The notes under the pieces were generated by a model, which worked only from the letters and a program-made list of their open reading frames with translations, was not told the DNA's origin and did not search any database. Positions 35,257 to 48,792 of a stretch of 64,000 bases of DNA are shown one piece after another. Within the stretch, counting starts at the first letter, position 1, and every line of letters starts with the position of its first letter. Source of the stretch: Hesseltinella vesiculosa (taxonomy: Eukaryota > Mucoromycota > Mucoromycetes > Mucorales > Cunninghamellaceae); assembly GCA_002104935.1 (NCBI GenBank), contig MCGT01000010.1:248001-312000 (forward strand), given 5' to 3'. The position numbers were made by a program, and so were the translations under genes.

Positions 35257-36593
35257 TTAGACAGTGCGCTTGGGGAGACCTTCGGCAGTCAACAAGGAGT
35301 CCGATTCGGCAAGTACACGGGGACCGTCGTGCACCTTGGTGTGCAACAAACGGCTCACGCTGCCTCCGGGGTAAATGGGGATGACTTCGGGATTAACAGC
35401 AGGAGGTTGGTCAAAGGAGGCAGCATCGTCTTGGAAGACTTGGTAAGGGTCGCTGAAATACACGTCACGAGGGGTGTCTTGGCCAGCAGGGAAGTAGTGA
35501 TGAATCAGTTGGATGATTTCCTTCATGTTCTCCTTGGGGGCATAAATAACAGCATTAGGGCCAGCATCGAAGGTATAGGCAGCCTTGTAACCACCGTGGA
35601 GCTTATTGTAGGCATGGATCAACTGGATGATACCGCGGGATGTGTCGTTTAGATAAAAGATAGGAGGGTACGTGTCCAGACACACAGAGTGGAATTGGTT
35701 CGAGTCTTGCATGGTCAGCTCGGCGAAGGCTGGGAAGTCGCGGTCGAGGATGGCTTGCGTCATGGCGGCCATACGGCCAGGGACAACACGGAGGCGCTCT
35801 TGCATCAAGGGGCTCGATTCAATCGTTTGCTGCATACCAGATGTCGAAGAAGTTCCCTTCTTCTTGTCCGAGACCACACAGACGAGGGCTTCCAATTCGG
35901 GCCAGTGAGTGTCAGGGGCGATTTGCACGGCACGAGAGTCCGAGCCATCATCTTCTTTACCCGTTTCCCAGGCAACAAAACCCCCAAACAAAGAGCGGCA
36001 AGCGGATCCCGAACCTTGGCGAGCAATGCGGGACAAATCAGACATGTCGATGGGCAGCTTGTACAACTGAGCCAAGGCAAACACCAAAGCAGCCAAGCCC
36101 GAAGCGGACGAGGCTAGACCAGCCGCCGTAGGGAAGTTGTTTTCAGAGCACACATGCACACCAAAGGTGGACAGTTTGGGCAGAGAGCCATCTTGTTCTT
36201 CCATGGCACGGCGTAAGGCGCGAGTTTCACGGAAGCAATTGTGCATGCGCTTATTCTTGGTGATGTCTTCTTCCTTGCCATTCAACCACAAACGATCTTG
36301 ATCAAATTCAGCTTGGGCACTGATACTGGTTTTGCTGTGAAGAATGTCTTGTGACAGGGTCACAGACAATGAATCATTGGTGGGCAAGATCAATTCTGTG
36401 TCTCGCTTTCCCCAGTACTTGATCACCTACGCAACATCAGAAAAAGAGGTGAACATCTGGTGCCAGTTCAGGGCCCTAGTAGACTCTTGGCCACGTCTTA
36501 TTTTTTTTTGCTGACATCATGGCTACTTATCAGCTTTGAATGCTAAGCCAACTTACTGCAATGTTAACAGGAGCTGTGCACGTTACAGAAGCC
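35257..36593 (-). CDS. MVD1: Diphosphomevalonate decarboxylase
   Basis: Two exons: MASVTCTAPVNIA (start at 36593), then after one intron VIKYWGKRDTELILPTNDS and the rest of the protein, about 400 residues in all, the usual length. GHMP-kinase-fold signatures are present: the ATP loop SENNFPTAAGLASSASGLAA near 36090-36150, RIARQGSGSACRSLFGGFV near 35980-36030, and the C-terminal GHMP motif TFDAGPNAV near 35570. The enzyme makes isopentenyl diphosphate from mevalonate 5-diphosphate with ATP and releases CO2, the last step of the mevalonate pathway toward sterols and isoprenoids. The intron splices in phase 0 between NIA and VIKYW. No regulatory site was recognised upstream. Confidence 0.96.
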
Positions 36594-37539
36594 ATGTCGA
36601 TAAAAGATGAAAGTCGAAAGAAAAGAAGTAAGGAGCGAAAGGGATAAAAAAACAAGTTTTGACAAGCGACAATGAAATTCGGAGCTTGCCGCAAAAAAAA
36701 AAAATAAGAAATAAAACAGCGCTGCCAATCAGAAAGGCATTTGGGATGACCGTATCTCCAGGTGCTGAAGCCATTGATGCTGATCCTATGCAAACGCTGA
36801 CTGATCAGCAGGCAGTATCCCCATCATTCTCTTCAAATTTGGTAGAAATCAGGGGGGGGGGGTTATTTTTGCATCGCGACGAATTTGTTTTAGCGGGCAA
36901 ACCAATCGGACGGACCGCTAAATCCGCTTAAGTGCACGAGAAAGCGATTTTGAGCAGTGATTTTGTTCAGATTGCCTGGGGGGTCCCCTTGCAAAATTAG
37001 CCGGTTTTTCATTTTTTTTAGCTGGGGAGGCGGAGGTGGCAAAACGAAACGGATCAAACGTTGGCAGGGCCACATAGGCCAATCGACTTGATTTTTTCAA
37101 GAGTATCATCATTCATGCAGTTAAGCACTCGTGCAAAATTTCATATCGATCGAATCACTCAAAAGTGTTGTCTAGTGTTTCCGTCTTTTTTTTTCATTTT
37201 GATCAAAAACTGGTTTTGTCATATTCAGCCTCCGCGCTGTAAGTCCTTTCGATTCCTGGCTGGTGCACATAGGCACGTAGAGCATTTGGTATTACCAAAA
37301 GTAGGTGCTCTCTTGGGCAAGTTGGATGACCTATGTCAAGTGCAGTATTGATCAAGGTGTTCATGACGTTGACGCCTCTTAACTGGACTACAGAGTTTTG
37401 GAATGTCATGGAGATTGGAAAATGATTTGTATTGAAAAGGTTGGGCTTTGCGGAATGAACAATAAGAGGATTGTCTGATCTTTCCCGATAGGCCACTAAT
37501 CAGCCTGTTTATATGAAGTATAGGGTAATGAAAAACAAC
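36594..37539. other. Intergenic region with dispersed repeat
   Basis: It holds a repeat copy (36891-37280), a G10 run near 36853, and no gene. A 97-codon minus-strand frame (37203-37496) overlaps the repeat. Its C-terminal part reads like protein (AYVHQPGIERTYSAEAEYDK) and has a diverged counterpart at 55107-55150, so the repeat may derive from coding sequence. Confidence 0.5.
36891..37280 (-). repeat. Dispersed repeat copy (minus orientation)
   Basis: The reverse complement of about 36970-37170 matches 55202-55400 in blocks: CAACACTTTTGAGTGA, GAAAAAATCA.GTCGATTGGC, TTTCGTTTTG.CACCTC, CCCCAGCTAAAAAAA and GGGGACCCCCCAGG. A second shared block, GCGGAGGCTGAATATG, lies at 37227-37242 here (reverse complement) and 55135-55150 in the other copy. 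A 28-nt motif (TAGCGGGCAAACCAATCGG then ACGGACCGC) at 36891-36918 recurs at 54906-54933 with about four differences, but in the same plus-strand orientation although the bodies are inverted. Confidence 0.6.
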
Positions 37540-38966
37540 TTAAGAAGCAGACGTGTAAAAGTAGCAACGTTCCCAGAATGGTCGGTAATCATTAATTGCC
37601 GCTATCAGTGGTGACAAAAGGGGTCAAAAAAAAAAAGCGTCAGTGGGTCTGGACCAGCCAGGATGCCTCCCAAAATTAACTTCACCTACAAGTGATAATG
37701 GAAACCAACGGGCGATGATCAGCCGCATCGGATAACCAGTCTAGAAAGGGTCTACGATAAGCAAGATGGAGTGTGAGCGGCCGGGTGCTCCTTTGCTTTT
37801 TTGTCTGATGATAGTTTACCTTGCCCAGATGGAGTAAACAGGTTCACGCAAAAGATAAAAGAGCAGCAAGTAATTGCGCCTTTTTGCTTCGTCCTTTTCC
37901 AATGGAACCATGGATTGCGATTGCCGTAGCAGCGCAGCTGAAAGTTCTATCGCCAGAGAAACTAGCCATGGCCGCCAATCCGTTCTATTGTCTTGGTCAT
38001 TTACATCGCGTTCATCCGTACTGCTTTCGGACTTTCTATGATTTTGTACCCTTGATAAGGTCAACACTATGAAAAAAAATCGTAGTGAGAAATCAGGTCA
38101 TGATTTTTTTTGTAGCATACCATAAACAAGCGGGCGCGCCATCCAGAGTAATTCAGCAAGATGAGCCCAGCCAACCCTTGGCAAAGGATAGACTGACTGA
38201 GTAAGATCAGCGTCTGCAGTAGAAGGCAGTCCAAGCCGGGCATCCAGATGTCCAAGCTCAAACCGATCCTCTCCTTCGCGGTCAAATGACAAAGTGTGGG
38301 TGTCTACGTTACGCAAGAAGTGTGTTGGATGCAAGACCATACGTTTCTTGGCGCCAAAATACAGCAGTAAACGCAGAATAAGTCTAACGAATGAAATAAA
38401 GGTGAGCTGGGGAACACGGCGCAGGAACTTCATACTTTATCGATTCGACATAAGTGATCAATTTCCACCGGTGCTTCGCAGAAGAATTGCCTGAGCGGGC
38501 CCAGATCATTTCCGCGAGGACTTCAGAATAGGATACGACGCTGAGACACAAGGAAACCCATTTGAATGGCCTGGAAAGCTGAAAGCACTTTCGCAGGTAG
38601 CGATTAAAAGCGAACACGTCCGGTTTATCCTGGGTCTTGTCTGCCACCCGTACCAAGTAATGCGTATTGTACAAGGACACTAAATTTAGTGCAGTAAGGA
38701 CTATAAAATAAATTAGTAAAAGTCAATAAATTCTGCAAGGTAATGTGAGTACTTGATTGAGAACAAAGATCCCCATCAGTGAAACGTCCTACCAAAAAAA
38801 AAAAAAGAAAATGAGGTTTCCCCATTGAGCATTCACCAGAAGTCGTACCTGGCAACAGGATGGAAAAGGCTCGTAAGATATCCTCTATAGTATCGATAGA
38901 AGCGATATAGCCTTTTCGAAGTTGCGGATGGCCAGATTTGAAATGAAGCAAACTGGTGGGAAGCAT
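37540..38966 (-). CDS. PEX16: Peroxin-16 (peroxisomal membrane biogenesis)
   Basis: Seven or more exons assembled by eye: KSGHPQLRKGYIASIDTIED with AFSILLPGRFTDGDLCSQS, LTALNLVSLYNTHYLVRV, FKWVSLCLSVVSYSEVL, LILRLLLYFGAKKRMVLHP, WLVSLAIELSAALLRQS, KRRNYLLLFYLLREPVYSIW, PFLDWLSD, and finally DYRPFWERCYFYTSAS with stop at 37540. The LLPGRF block, the SVVSYSEVL..M segment and the RRNYLLLFYLLREP..Y segment are Pex16 hallmarks. Pex16 is an integral membrane protein that recruits Pex3 and peroxisomal membrane proteins. It is absent from S. cerevisiae but present in filamentous fungi. The start is uncertain: 38966 (MLPTSLLHF) is the nearest Met, but a further 5' exon with MAKSEVMFSKR at 39109 is possible. 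Confidence 0.85.
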
Positions 38967-41805
<2,839 letters not shown>

Positions 41806-41839
41806 ATTTATTATTTTGTAGAAGCTCTGACGAATTTTT

Positions 41840-43365
41840 TTACAACGCAGCAGACTTGTTCAAGAATGTGTAAGACAGCGTGAATACAGCAAGCGTGCCC
41901 AAGCTAAATGTGGTGGTGACGAGGAGCTGCTTCCACGGCAAAGGAGCTGAGGCTTTCGTGGCCAGTGGCAGCGGTATACGTTCTTCAGGCAAAAGCTTGA
42001 GGATGGAGCAAGCCTCGTCAACCCTGACTTGCCTATGGTCATCCACAGCAGATGGTTTCCAATGGGTGGAGAATGTATTGATGGTGGAGACGTCGTCGAG
42101 GGGCTGTGACGCGATTTCTTGCAGCTGGAGTGGCGACCAGTGGTCCGACATTTGAACAGCGTGGGCAATGAGATGCTCAAGATCAAACGACTGCTGCGGT
42201 AATTTGCTCAAGGTGTGGTGAATCAAGCTTGCATCATCAAGTTTCAAAACCCTGTCTCGGAACTGGAGCACCAGCGCTGCAGAGACAAAGATGGGCATAA
42301 TCGGATTGCTGCATAAGAACAAATCAAAGAGGCGTGTCACGTTTGACAGTCGGTCCAGGTCATGGCTGAACCATGTAATGACCCAGCTCAGGCAGTAAAA
42401 TGGGAGTACACCTTGACTATTTTCATAACGTGTGTTTGCTGTCAGACGTTGACTGTCACCTTCACGCGACTCATTCTTACGTACTCTTGCAAATGCTGGT
42501 GTAGTTGCTCATCTTCGAGCTTGAACAGGGCGTCCAATAGGTGAAGCTGCTTCAATACAGGCTCTAGAGACTCTAGCATCGCATCTGTATTAAATGAGTC
42601 AAGTATAAATTAGGTACAGCCAAAAAGGAGGGGTCAAATGTTTAAAAAGGATATCTTAGATAGAAGAGAGCAGCCAAGCAAACCAATTCATGGACGTGTT
42701 GATGCTCTTCATATACCAACAAGAACACAGTGCAGATGTCATGGAACCCCTGTTCTGGTTTGTAAGTGATGGTGTTGTCAGAGTAATTGGATAGGTTACC
42801 TGATAATAGTGCAAGTCGGGATATGCTCGCAACACGCTGACAATCACGTGGCTCAAATGACGCTTCAAAGACGCTTTTGTTTTGTTGTCGATTCCTGGAA
42901 TAGGGGTATCTGGATGAGAGGACGGCATCTTCAGAGTATAGACTTACGACTAGGGTATACGTTGAATGACCGGACCACATCTAACTGCACTTGGCTTTCA
43001 TCCTTGTGAGCAACTACCGATATAAAAGATAAAAGAAGGTTCAAAACCGCGCTAGGACCTCGTTTCGATTTTTCAGAATGGTACGTGGAGGCTGTTTCCT
43101 TGGAGGCTTTTTCCAGTTAGGATGCAGTAATAGCAGTGACCTAGGAATGTCAGATGAGAAGCATTGTTGCAAGAGACCTTGCTTACCATGCTTTTTGTCG
43201 CAGCTTATTGGTGAGGAAACCGCCAGGGTCTTTGCCAAGTTGCCGTAGACGCTGAATGTCATTCAAGTGGATGGCATCCAAGATCTCTATTCGTTTCTGT
43301 GCATAGATGTCTTCTTTCTTTTCCTTTTTCTTAGACCGTTTTGCTGTATTTCGCTTCTTTGCCAT
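41840..43365 (-). CDS. GYP8: TBC-domain RabGAP, TBC1D20/Gyp8 type
   Basis: The start at 43365 gives a lysine-rich leader (MAKKRNTAKRSKKKEKK), then DPGGFLTNKLRQKAW, QVQLDVVRSFNVYP with the arginine-finger region, SHVIVSVLRAYPDLHYYQ joined to GFHDICTVFLLVYE (the YYQG..D glutamine-finger block), ITWFSHDLDRLSNVTRLFD and NPIMPIFVSAALVLQFRD. These are the TBC subdomains in TBC1D20 order. The C-terminus is a single hydrophobic helix (LLVTTTFSLGTLAVFTLSY) followed by LNKSAAL, a tail anchor as in TBC1D20, an ER-located GAP for Rab1/Ypt1. At least six short introns. It is divergently transcribed from the GPI16 gene with only 127 bp between start codons, so the two probably share a promoter. Confidence 0.88.
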
Positions 43366-43492
43366 CCCTTGAAGATACGCGGTGCAAAAAAAAAAAAAAA
43401 AAGAGAGAGAGAAAGAGAGAGGGAGGCAAAAAAAAAAAAAAAGGAAATTCTTTGCTCTTTTGTTCCTTTTTTTAATCGCATTACAATCTCTG
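43366..43492. promoter_or_regulatory. 127-bp divergent promoter between GYP8 and GPI16
   Basis: Two poly(A) runs (43386-43402 and 43428-43442) flank a GA-rich (GAGA) tract at 43403-43427. The start codons of two ER/secretory genes lie on either side. No TATA box is obvious. Such A-tract/GAGA sequence is a plausible nucleosome-free bidirectional promoter. Confidence 0.5.
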
Positions 43493-45578
43493 ATGCGCAG
43501 TCTCGTTGCTTTCTGTTTACTGTGTTTTGGCTATAAAGCAGTTGCTAAAGATCAGTTTACAGAGAAGCTGACATTTACACCGTTATCAGATGGAAAAGTG
43601 TTGGCTCATTTTGATTTCTTGACGGAAGTGGACGCGCCATTTTCACAGAATGTCCCTTGTAAGCTGCCATCCGTCCTTCTACGCTTCATCAGAACTCACT
43701 GCTCTATGTTTATTTATAAAGTAATCGATTACGATCTTTTCCCAAAAGCCATTGGTCAAGTAATGCAGACGTATAGCGTACGCGATTTGAACCTGAAGTT
43801 TACGCAAGGACGATGGCTTTATGATACCTGGGGTCTAAACCCTGATTCATCTTCTGGCACAGGTGTTGAACTCTGGGCTTGGATGGATGATCCCCACAAA
43901 GAGTAATCTCCCCCCCCCTTCCTCCCCAATATATGTTTTGCCAGGTCTGACTTTCTACCTTTTTAAGCGTGGAGCATCGGTGGAAATCCCTGACCAACGT
44001 CTTGTCTGGCCTATTTTGTGCGTCGTTGAACTTCCTTGACGAGACCTTGACGGTGGAGCCCCGCTTATCGTTCCAGCAGCAACCCCTTTCGCCCAATGGA
44101 TCACTTCAATTGTATACACCTTCACAACCAGCTGTGTTAAGATATGGTGTGCTACCACAAGAAAACGTTTGTACTGAAAACTTGACGCCTTGGATCAAAC
44201 TGCTTCCCTGTAAATCAAAAGTAAGCCGGAATATTTATCTATTTTGCACTGTTGTTTTAACGTCACCACCTTTCTAAAGGCTGGTATCGCTTCACTGCTG
44301 AACCCACATAAGATCTACAACTCCAATTTCCATTCCATGTCCATCCATACCCAATCCATATGCAAGGTAAGGTTCAGGAGCCAAGAGTAAAGGACGTTGC
44401 TTACTCGATTCCGCTAGGACCCGGCCTGTTTTCTACGAACCCTGGCCATCAAGCAAACCGTCACATCTGTGTTGGATCCTGTGCGCGAAACCGGTCGACG
44501 AGACTGGTCATTGGATTCCTTGTTTGACAGATCCTTACTTGGCACCTGTCCTATGGCTGATCGTAGCCAGATACTCGTTGAGACCCCAAGAGACAAAGCT
44601 CGATTTCAGCTGCTACCTACACCAACAGCCATGGATGATTCGGTCGCTGTTTACGATTTGCATAAAGGTATAATGCCTGTGAAGGAGGACAAAGAAGAAG
44701 AATCGGCTGACCCACACGGCTTTTTTTCATAGATGGATCATCCCTGAATGTTGTCATGCAATGGGAAGAATTGGCCTTTGAGTTCCGTAAGAACCGCAGC
44801 ACACCGAGATGACAGGAAAGTCCTCACGCACCTATTTTTTTTTGTTATAGCTCTGCACCCTTCAGTGCAAGGTCGGCTACTCGCCAATCGTTATTTTACT
44901 GGGTATGGACAAGAGCGCGGCGGATTGCGTGTCACATTACAAAACCTCGACACCGACAATGCCATGAAAGTTACCTATTTTGACGTGATCCCATGGTACT
45001 TGAAACTGTTCCTGCACACGCTGCAAATACAGGTGATTCAGAATGGCGAATCCCTGTCATCGGGTAGGCATCTGCAGCAAACATTGGAAGAGAAAGGTCC
45101 TATAGTCTCTGATGCTTTGTATTCTTTTGAATGTAATATAGAATCGGTTATTCTGGACCTCTATTATCAGCCAGCCGTCGATCGTGCAAGACCCAACATG
45201 CTTGAGTGCCAACTAGAGTTACCTGCCAACTCGGTGGTGACAATGACGATTGACTTTGACAAGATGTTTTTGAAATACACCGAACATCGACCCGACGCGA
45301 ACCGTGGTTTTGATATTGGGTAAGATTTCAAAAAAGTGTAATAAGATCACAGAATTGACTTTTGCCTTTGCAGCTCTGCGGTCATCACATTAGAAGACAA
45401 GTCTCGAATTTACACAGACACAATGCTTGTGAGCTTACCAACCCCTGATTTCAGCATGCCTTACAACGTGATCACATTGACCTGCACCGTCATCGCACTC
45501 TTTTTTGGCTCCTTATTCAACCTGCTAATACGATCATTTGCGGTCGTGGAGGAAAAAGAGGCGAAGAGTGAAGAATAA
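43493..45578 (+). CDS. GPI16: GPI transamidase subunit PIG-T/Gpi16
   Basis: The start at 43493 gives a signal peptide ([18 protein letters not shown]), then [20 protein letters not shown]. An intron (donor at about 43659) joins ..NVP to [20 protein letters not shown] and [20 protein letters not shown] with GVELWAW, the classic PIG-T block. Later exons carry [24 protein letters not shown] and [20 protein letters not shown] segments. The last exon has one membrane helix ([19 protein letters not shown]) near the C-terminus and a short cytosolic tail ending EAKSEE at 45578. The protein is a luminal ER subunit of the complex that attaches GPI anchors. About seven introns. It converges with the Hsp70-like gene, 127 bp between stops. 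Confidence 0.94.
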
Positions 45579-45705
45579 ACGGGCTCGAGGCAAGTAACTC
45601 TGTCAATGACCTTTCATATCTGGGGATTTATTGTAAAAAAAAAAAATGGCAGACCACTCGCACAAAAAAAAAAAAAAAAAAAAAGAGCGTCGCTGTTTAA
45701 ATAAT

Positions 45706-47838
45706 TTATTCGGTGTCAAAGGTATAGCTTGTGCCATAGGTCTTGCCTCGGATGACAGCTATAGAAAGGGTAAAACGAATCAGTCGAGTCATGTGTATGA
45801 CACCGGCGTTTCTCTTGCTTACCTTCAACTCTGAGTTCCACTTCACCAAAGTACATCTTGATGGTCAAGTCAACCTTCTCACCCTCCATGACACCTGTCA
45901 AGGCAGGCATAGGGATGGTGAAGTTGGCGATTTTGCGAACACCCGGACTAGTCGTGTATCGTGGCTTTTCTTCTGTATCAGCGGCATATAATGTACAAGT
46001 GGTATGATGAGGATAATAGGCAAAGAAGTCCTTGGACACGCAGTGATCAATGTCTATGTTAGAAAATAAGAAAGAGGGGTGAAGAGTGAGTGTCAAAGCA
46101 GACAATCAAAAAAAAAAAAAAAAGGTTACCCAGAGGTTGGCCACGTTTGACATAGACAGAAAAGCGGTTGTCGCAACGCACGCTTCCATCGGCACGAACG
46201 ATCTTGTAACTTGGAGGATCAATGCCTTCTTCAAAAGTGGTGGTGGTATCGATACCATACCAGGTACGGGGGATACGGGTTTGTACTACGCGTGGGTTCA
46301 GGCCAAAGTAGACGGCACCACGAACCACCGCCAATTCACAGCGAGGGGGAACAGCCACTAGACCGACACGTCCACTGAATTCTTGGTGCACACGTTCAAA
46401 CAGGTAATTGGAGGAGCCAAAACCGCCTACCAAAAAGATAGCTTGTAGGCTACCGGCCTTGATCAGCTGGTCTTCAATGAGAGCTAACACTTCCTTGATG
46501 ACGGGTTCAAACACTTCTTGCTTCAATTCGGCAGCAGTGATGCACAGCACACCGTCTTCCAAACCAATCAAGGGGTTTGTCAGCGAGTCCAGGTTCATGG
46601 AGGCAGGTAGGGTGATGAATTGGTCTTCCAAGCCATCGAATTGGGGCTTGATCAGGTCGACAAAGATGTCCATCATTGTTTCAAATGCCGAGGCTGGGAT
46701 CGAGGAGAGATATTCCTTGAATTTCTTCTTCAGCAACTTGCGCATGCGACGATCTAAAAAGACGGAACCACAGGACTGCCCATGGCCCTTTGTTGATTCT
46801 CGTAGTTTGCGGCCGCTCCGTTCATCGATTTCAAACACAATCAAATCCACAGTACCACCACCAGCATCACAAATCATGAATTTGTCACCGTGGCGAAGAT
46901 CAAATTGTTCGCATTTCTTTTCACAGTACAAGGCAGCGGCTTCGGGTTCAGAAATCAGCATCAGACGATCACGGTGGTCAAATTCTTGGATCAAGCCAGC
47001 CTTGACAGCAGCTTCACGCATCGTGGCCTTGGCACGATCGGACCACATGGCAGGCACGGTCAAACACTATGGAAGGAGAAAAAAAAATGAGATAAACTGC
47101 CAGGTGCATTATTTTGTGATGCCACGGTACATAGCGGAATTGATGTTGGCCATAGTTTCTGGCAAACCCTTTTTTCAGCTCGTTCACCACGTGCTCGTGA
47201 AAGGCATGCAGGTAGTCAGCAATGGCATCCACAATGGTCAGGCCGTTGGGTAGAGGGGGCAGATCCTTGGCAATGTTTTCATCCAAATAAAGTTTGTATT
47301 GCTTGAGGAGGACAGAGGTTCTTGCGGTAGGACGCTGCATTTCCACACGGGCAGCATTACCCCATTGCGTCATTTGATTCGAGTTGCCTTGATAGAAATT
47401 CAAAGTAGGCGTCTATAATAAAGAGCTGGCATAAGCAAACGCATTGGCCACATCCTGTCTGTGCCTACCTTTGGGTAAACGTTGTTGTTTTGCTTCGGCC
47501 TAAGAACAAATGGACGGAAGGGGTAAAAAAAAAAAACGTTAGAAACGAATGATAAAGACAAAACGCAGGCGCCGTACCATCGCACGATATCTACGACTTC
47601 ATCATTTTGAATAAAGGCATGGGAACAACCAGAAAATGTGGTACCTATGAAAGCCATAATGTAAGCAACATCATTCAGGCACAACAAATAAATCAGCCTC
47701 ATCTCGAATGACGGCAAGGGCTAAGCAGCCCTGGCCCACTTCTCTTTCAAAACTCTGCCTAGGGATCTATTTCATACCAAAATCAATGCCAATCACCACA
47801 GGATAATCAGATGCCTTGAATGGTTTCGTGGCTGCCAT
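45706..47838 (-). CDS. Hsp70-superfamily protein, HSPA12-like
   Basis: Six or so exons. The start at 47838 gives MAATKPFKASDYPVVIGIDF, then TTFSGCSHAF, the phosphate-1 motif of the actin/Hsp70 ATPase fold. The main exon carries MTVPAMWSDRAKATMREAA, LISEPEAAALYCEK and FMICDAGGGTVDLIVFEI (phosphate-2), plus AIFLVGGFGSSNYLFERV (adenosine motif). These are HSPA12 variants rather than classical DnaK wording. The protein has no canonical substrate-binding domain or EEVD; after the ATPase comes a short beta-rich C-terminal part (MYFGEVELRVEA, then GTSYTFDTE). HSPA12-like genes are numerous in many fungi and their clients are mostly unknown. It is probably cytosolic. About 620 residues. Confidence 0.88.
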
Positions 47839-48792
47839 GGAGGAAGTGTGAGATTGTAAAATAAAGAAAAAGGCAGAAAAAAGACCTTGGCTGGGCTTTT
47901 TGAAGAAAAGTAAAAATAGCCCTTTTTTTTTGTCAGCCAATCATGAACACTTTGTGCAACCCAGTACCCAGCAAAAAACAGTCGAATAAACCTCTTAGCC
48001 AATCAAGAGGAGGCTGTAGCTGTGCTACTAAAGGCACTGTGTTGACGATTGTCGAAAATTGCAGTCAATGGGGCCATTTAGCAGTAACGCTCTTTTACGT
48101 CGCCGCACTCTCGACACCAGGGGCGGGTAATGAAGTCCAGCATTGTGTGAGAGACGTTGCTTGCATCGCAGGAGATGCTATAAGGTACAAGGGGTTTCAC
48201 AGAACAAAGGTCATTGATGGGCAAGGCTATGACTGGCAGCCAGCTAGCTATTCACCGATTTTCATGCCCGTTTGCCAAGGGGAGGGGATTTTTTGTGTGT
48301 GTGTTTTGATCTATAGATTATAGAAATGGCGAAGATTGGGGTACAAGAACAATGAAGGGAGACAGCAACTTGTGCGTGCCTTTAGGTTGGAGAGGGAGCA
48401 TGTATTCCTTATTGGTTGTACTTTGGCTCTCCGCAACGCGGGTCTTCTGCGATTGCCAGGTCGTCTTTTCCTTCAGAAACTGCCCTTGTTTCGCTATCTT
48501 GCGTCATCAAACTCACAAGCTACTCCTGTCACTTTTGCCTTTGCAAGTGTTAAAAAGGGGTACTTTTGGTGAATTCAGACCGCGAGCAATCCGTCTTATC
48601 CATGTCTTTTTTTTTTTTTTTCTTCAACACGTCCTGGGAAAGAATAGAGAATGACGAGACATACTTCAGTCATATTGTGCCAAAGCTGAACAACACTCTG
48701 ATCTTCGTGTTGGACCTAAAAACATGGTCCTCTTGTGGGAGAGTGTCTGAGTGTGGACAAAATGCGGAAAGCGAGTTTTATTTGAATGCAAG
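47839..48792. other. Intergenic region, no gene recognised
   Basis: It lies between the 5' end of the Hsp70-like gene and the 3' end of PPS1. Open frames of up to 126 codons on the plus strand show no domain and no codon pattern that persuades me. T runs occur near 47920-47931 and 48607-48620. Confidence 0.4.

Noticed and set aside
35329..36131. Plus-strand frames of up to 142 codons over MVD1
   Set aside because: They are antisense to the clearly conserved decarboxylase and carry no domain.
46408..47253. 281-codon plus-strand frame over the Hsp70-like gene
   Set aside because: It is the antisense shadow of a conserved ATPase exon; its composition mirrors the minus strand.
47943..48654. Plus-strand frames between the Hsp70-like gene and PPS1
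   Set aside because: No domain and no plausible splice partners; cysteine- and serine-rich chance sequence.
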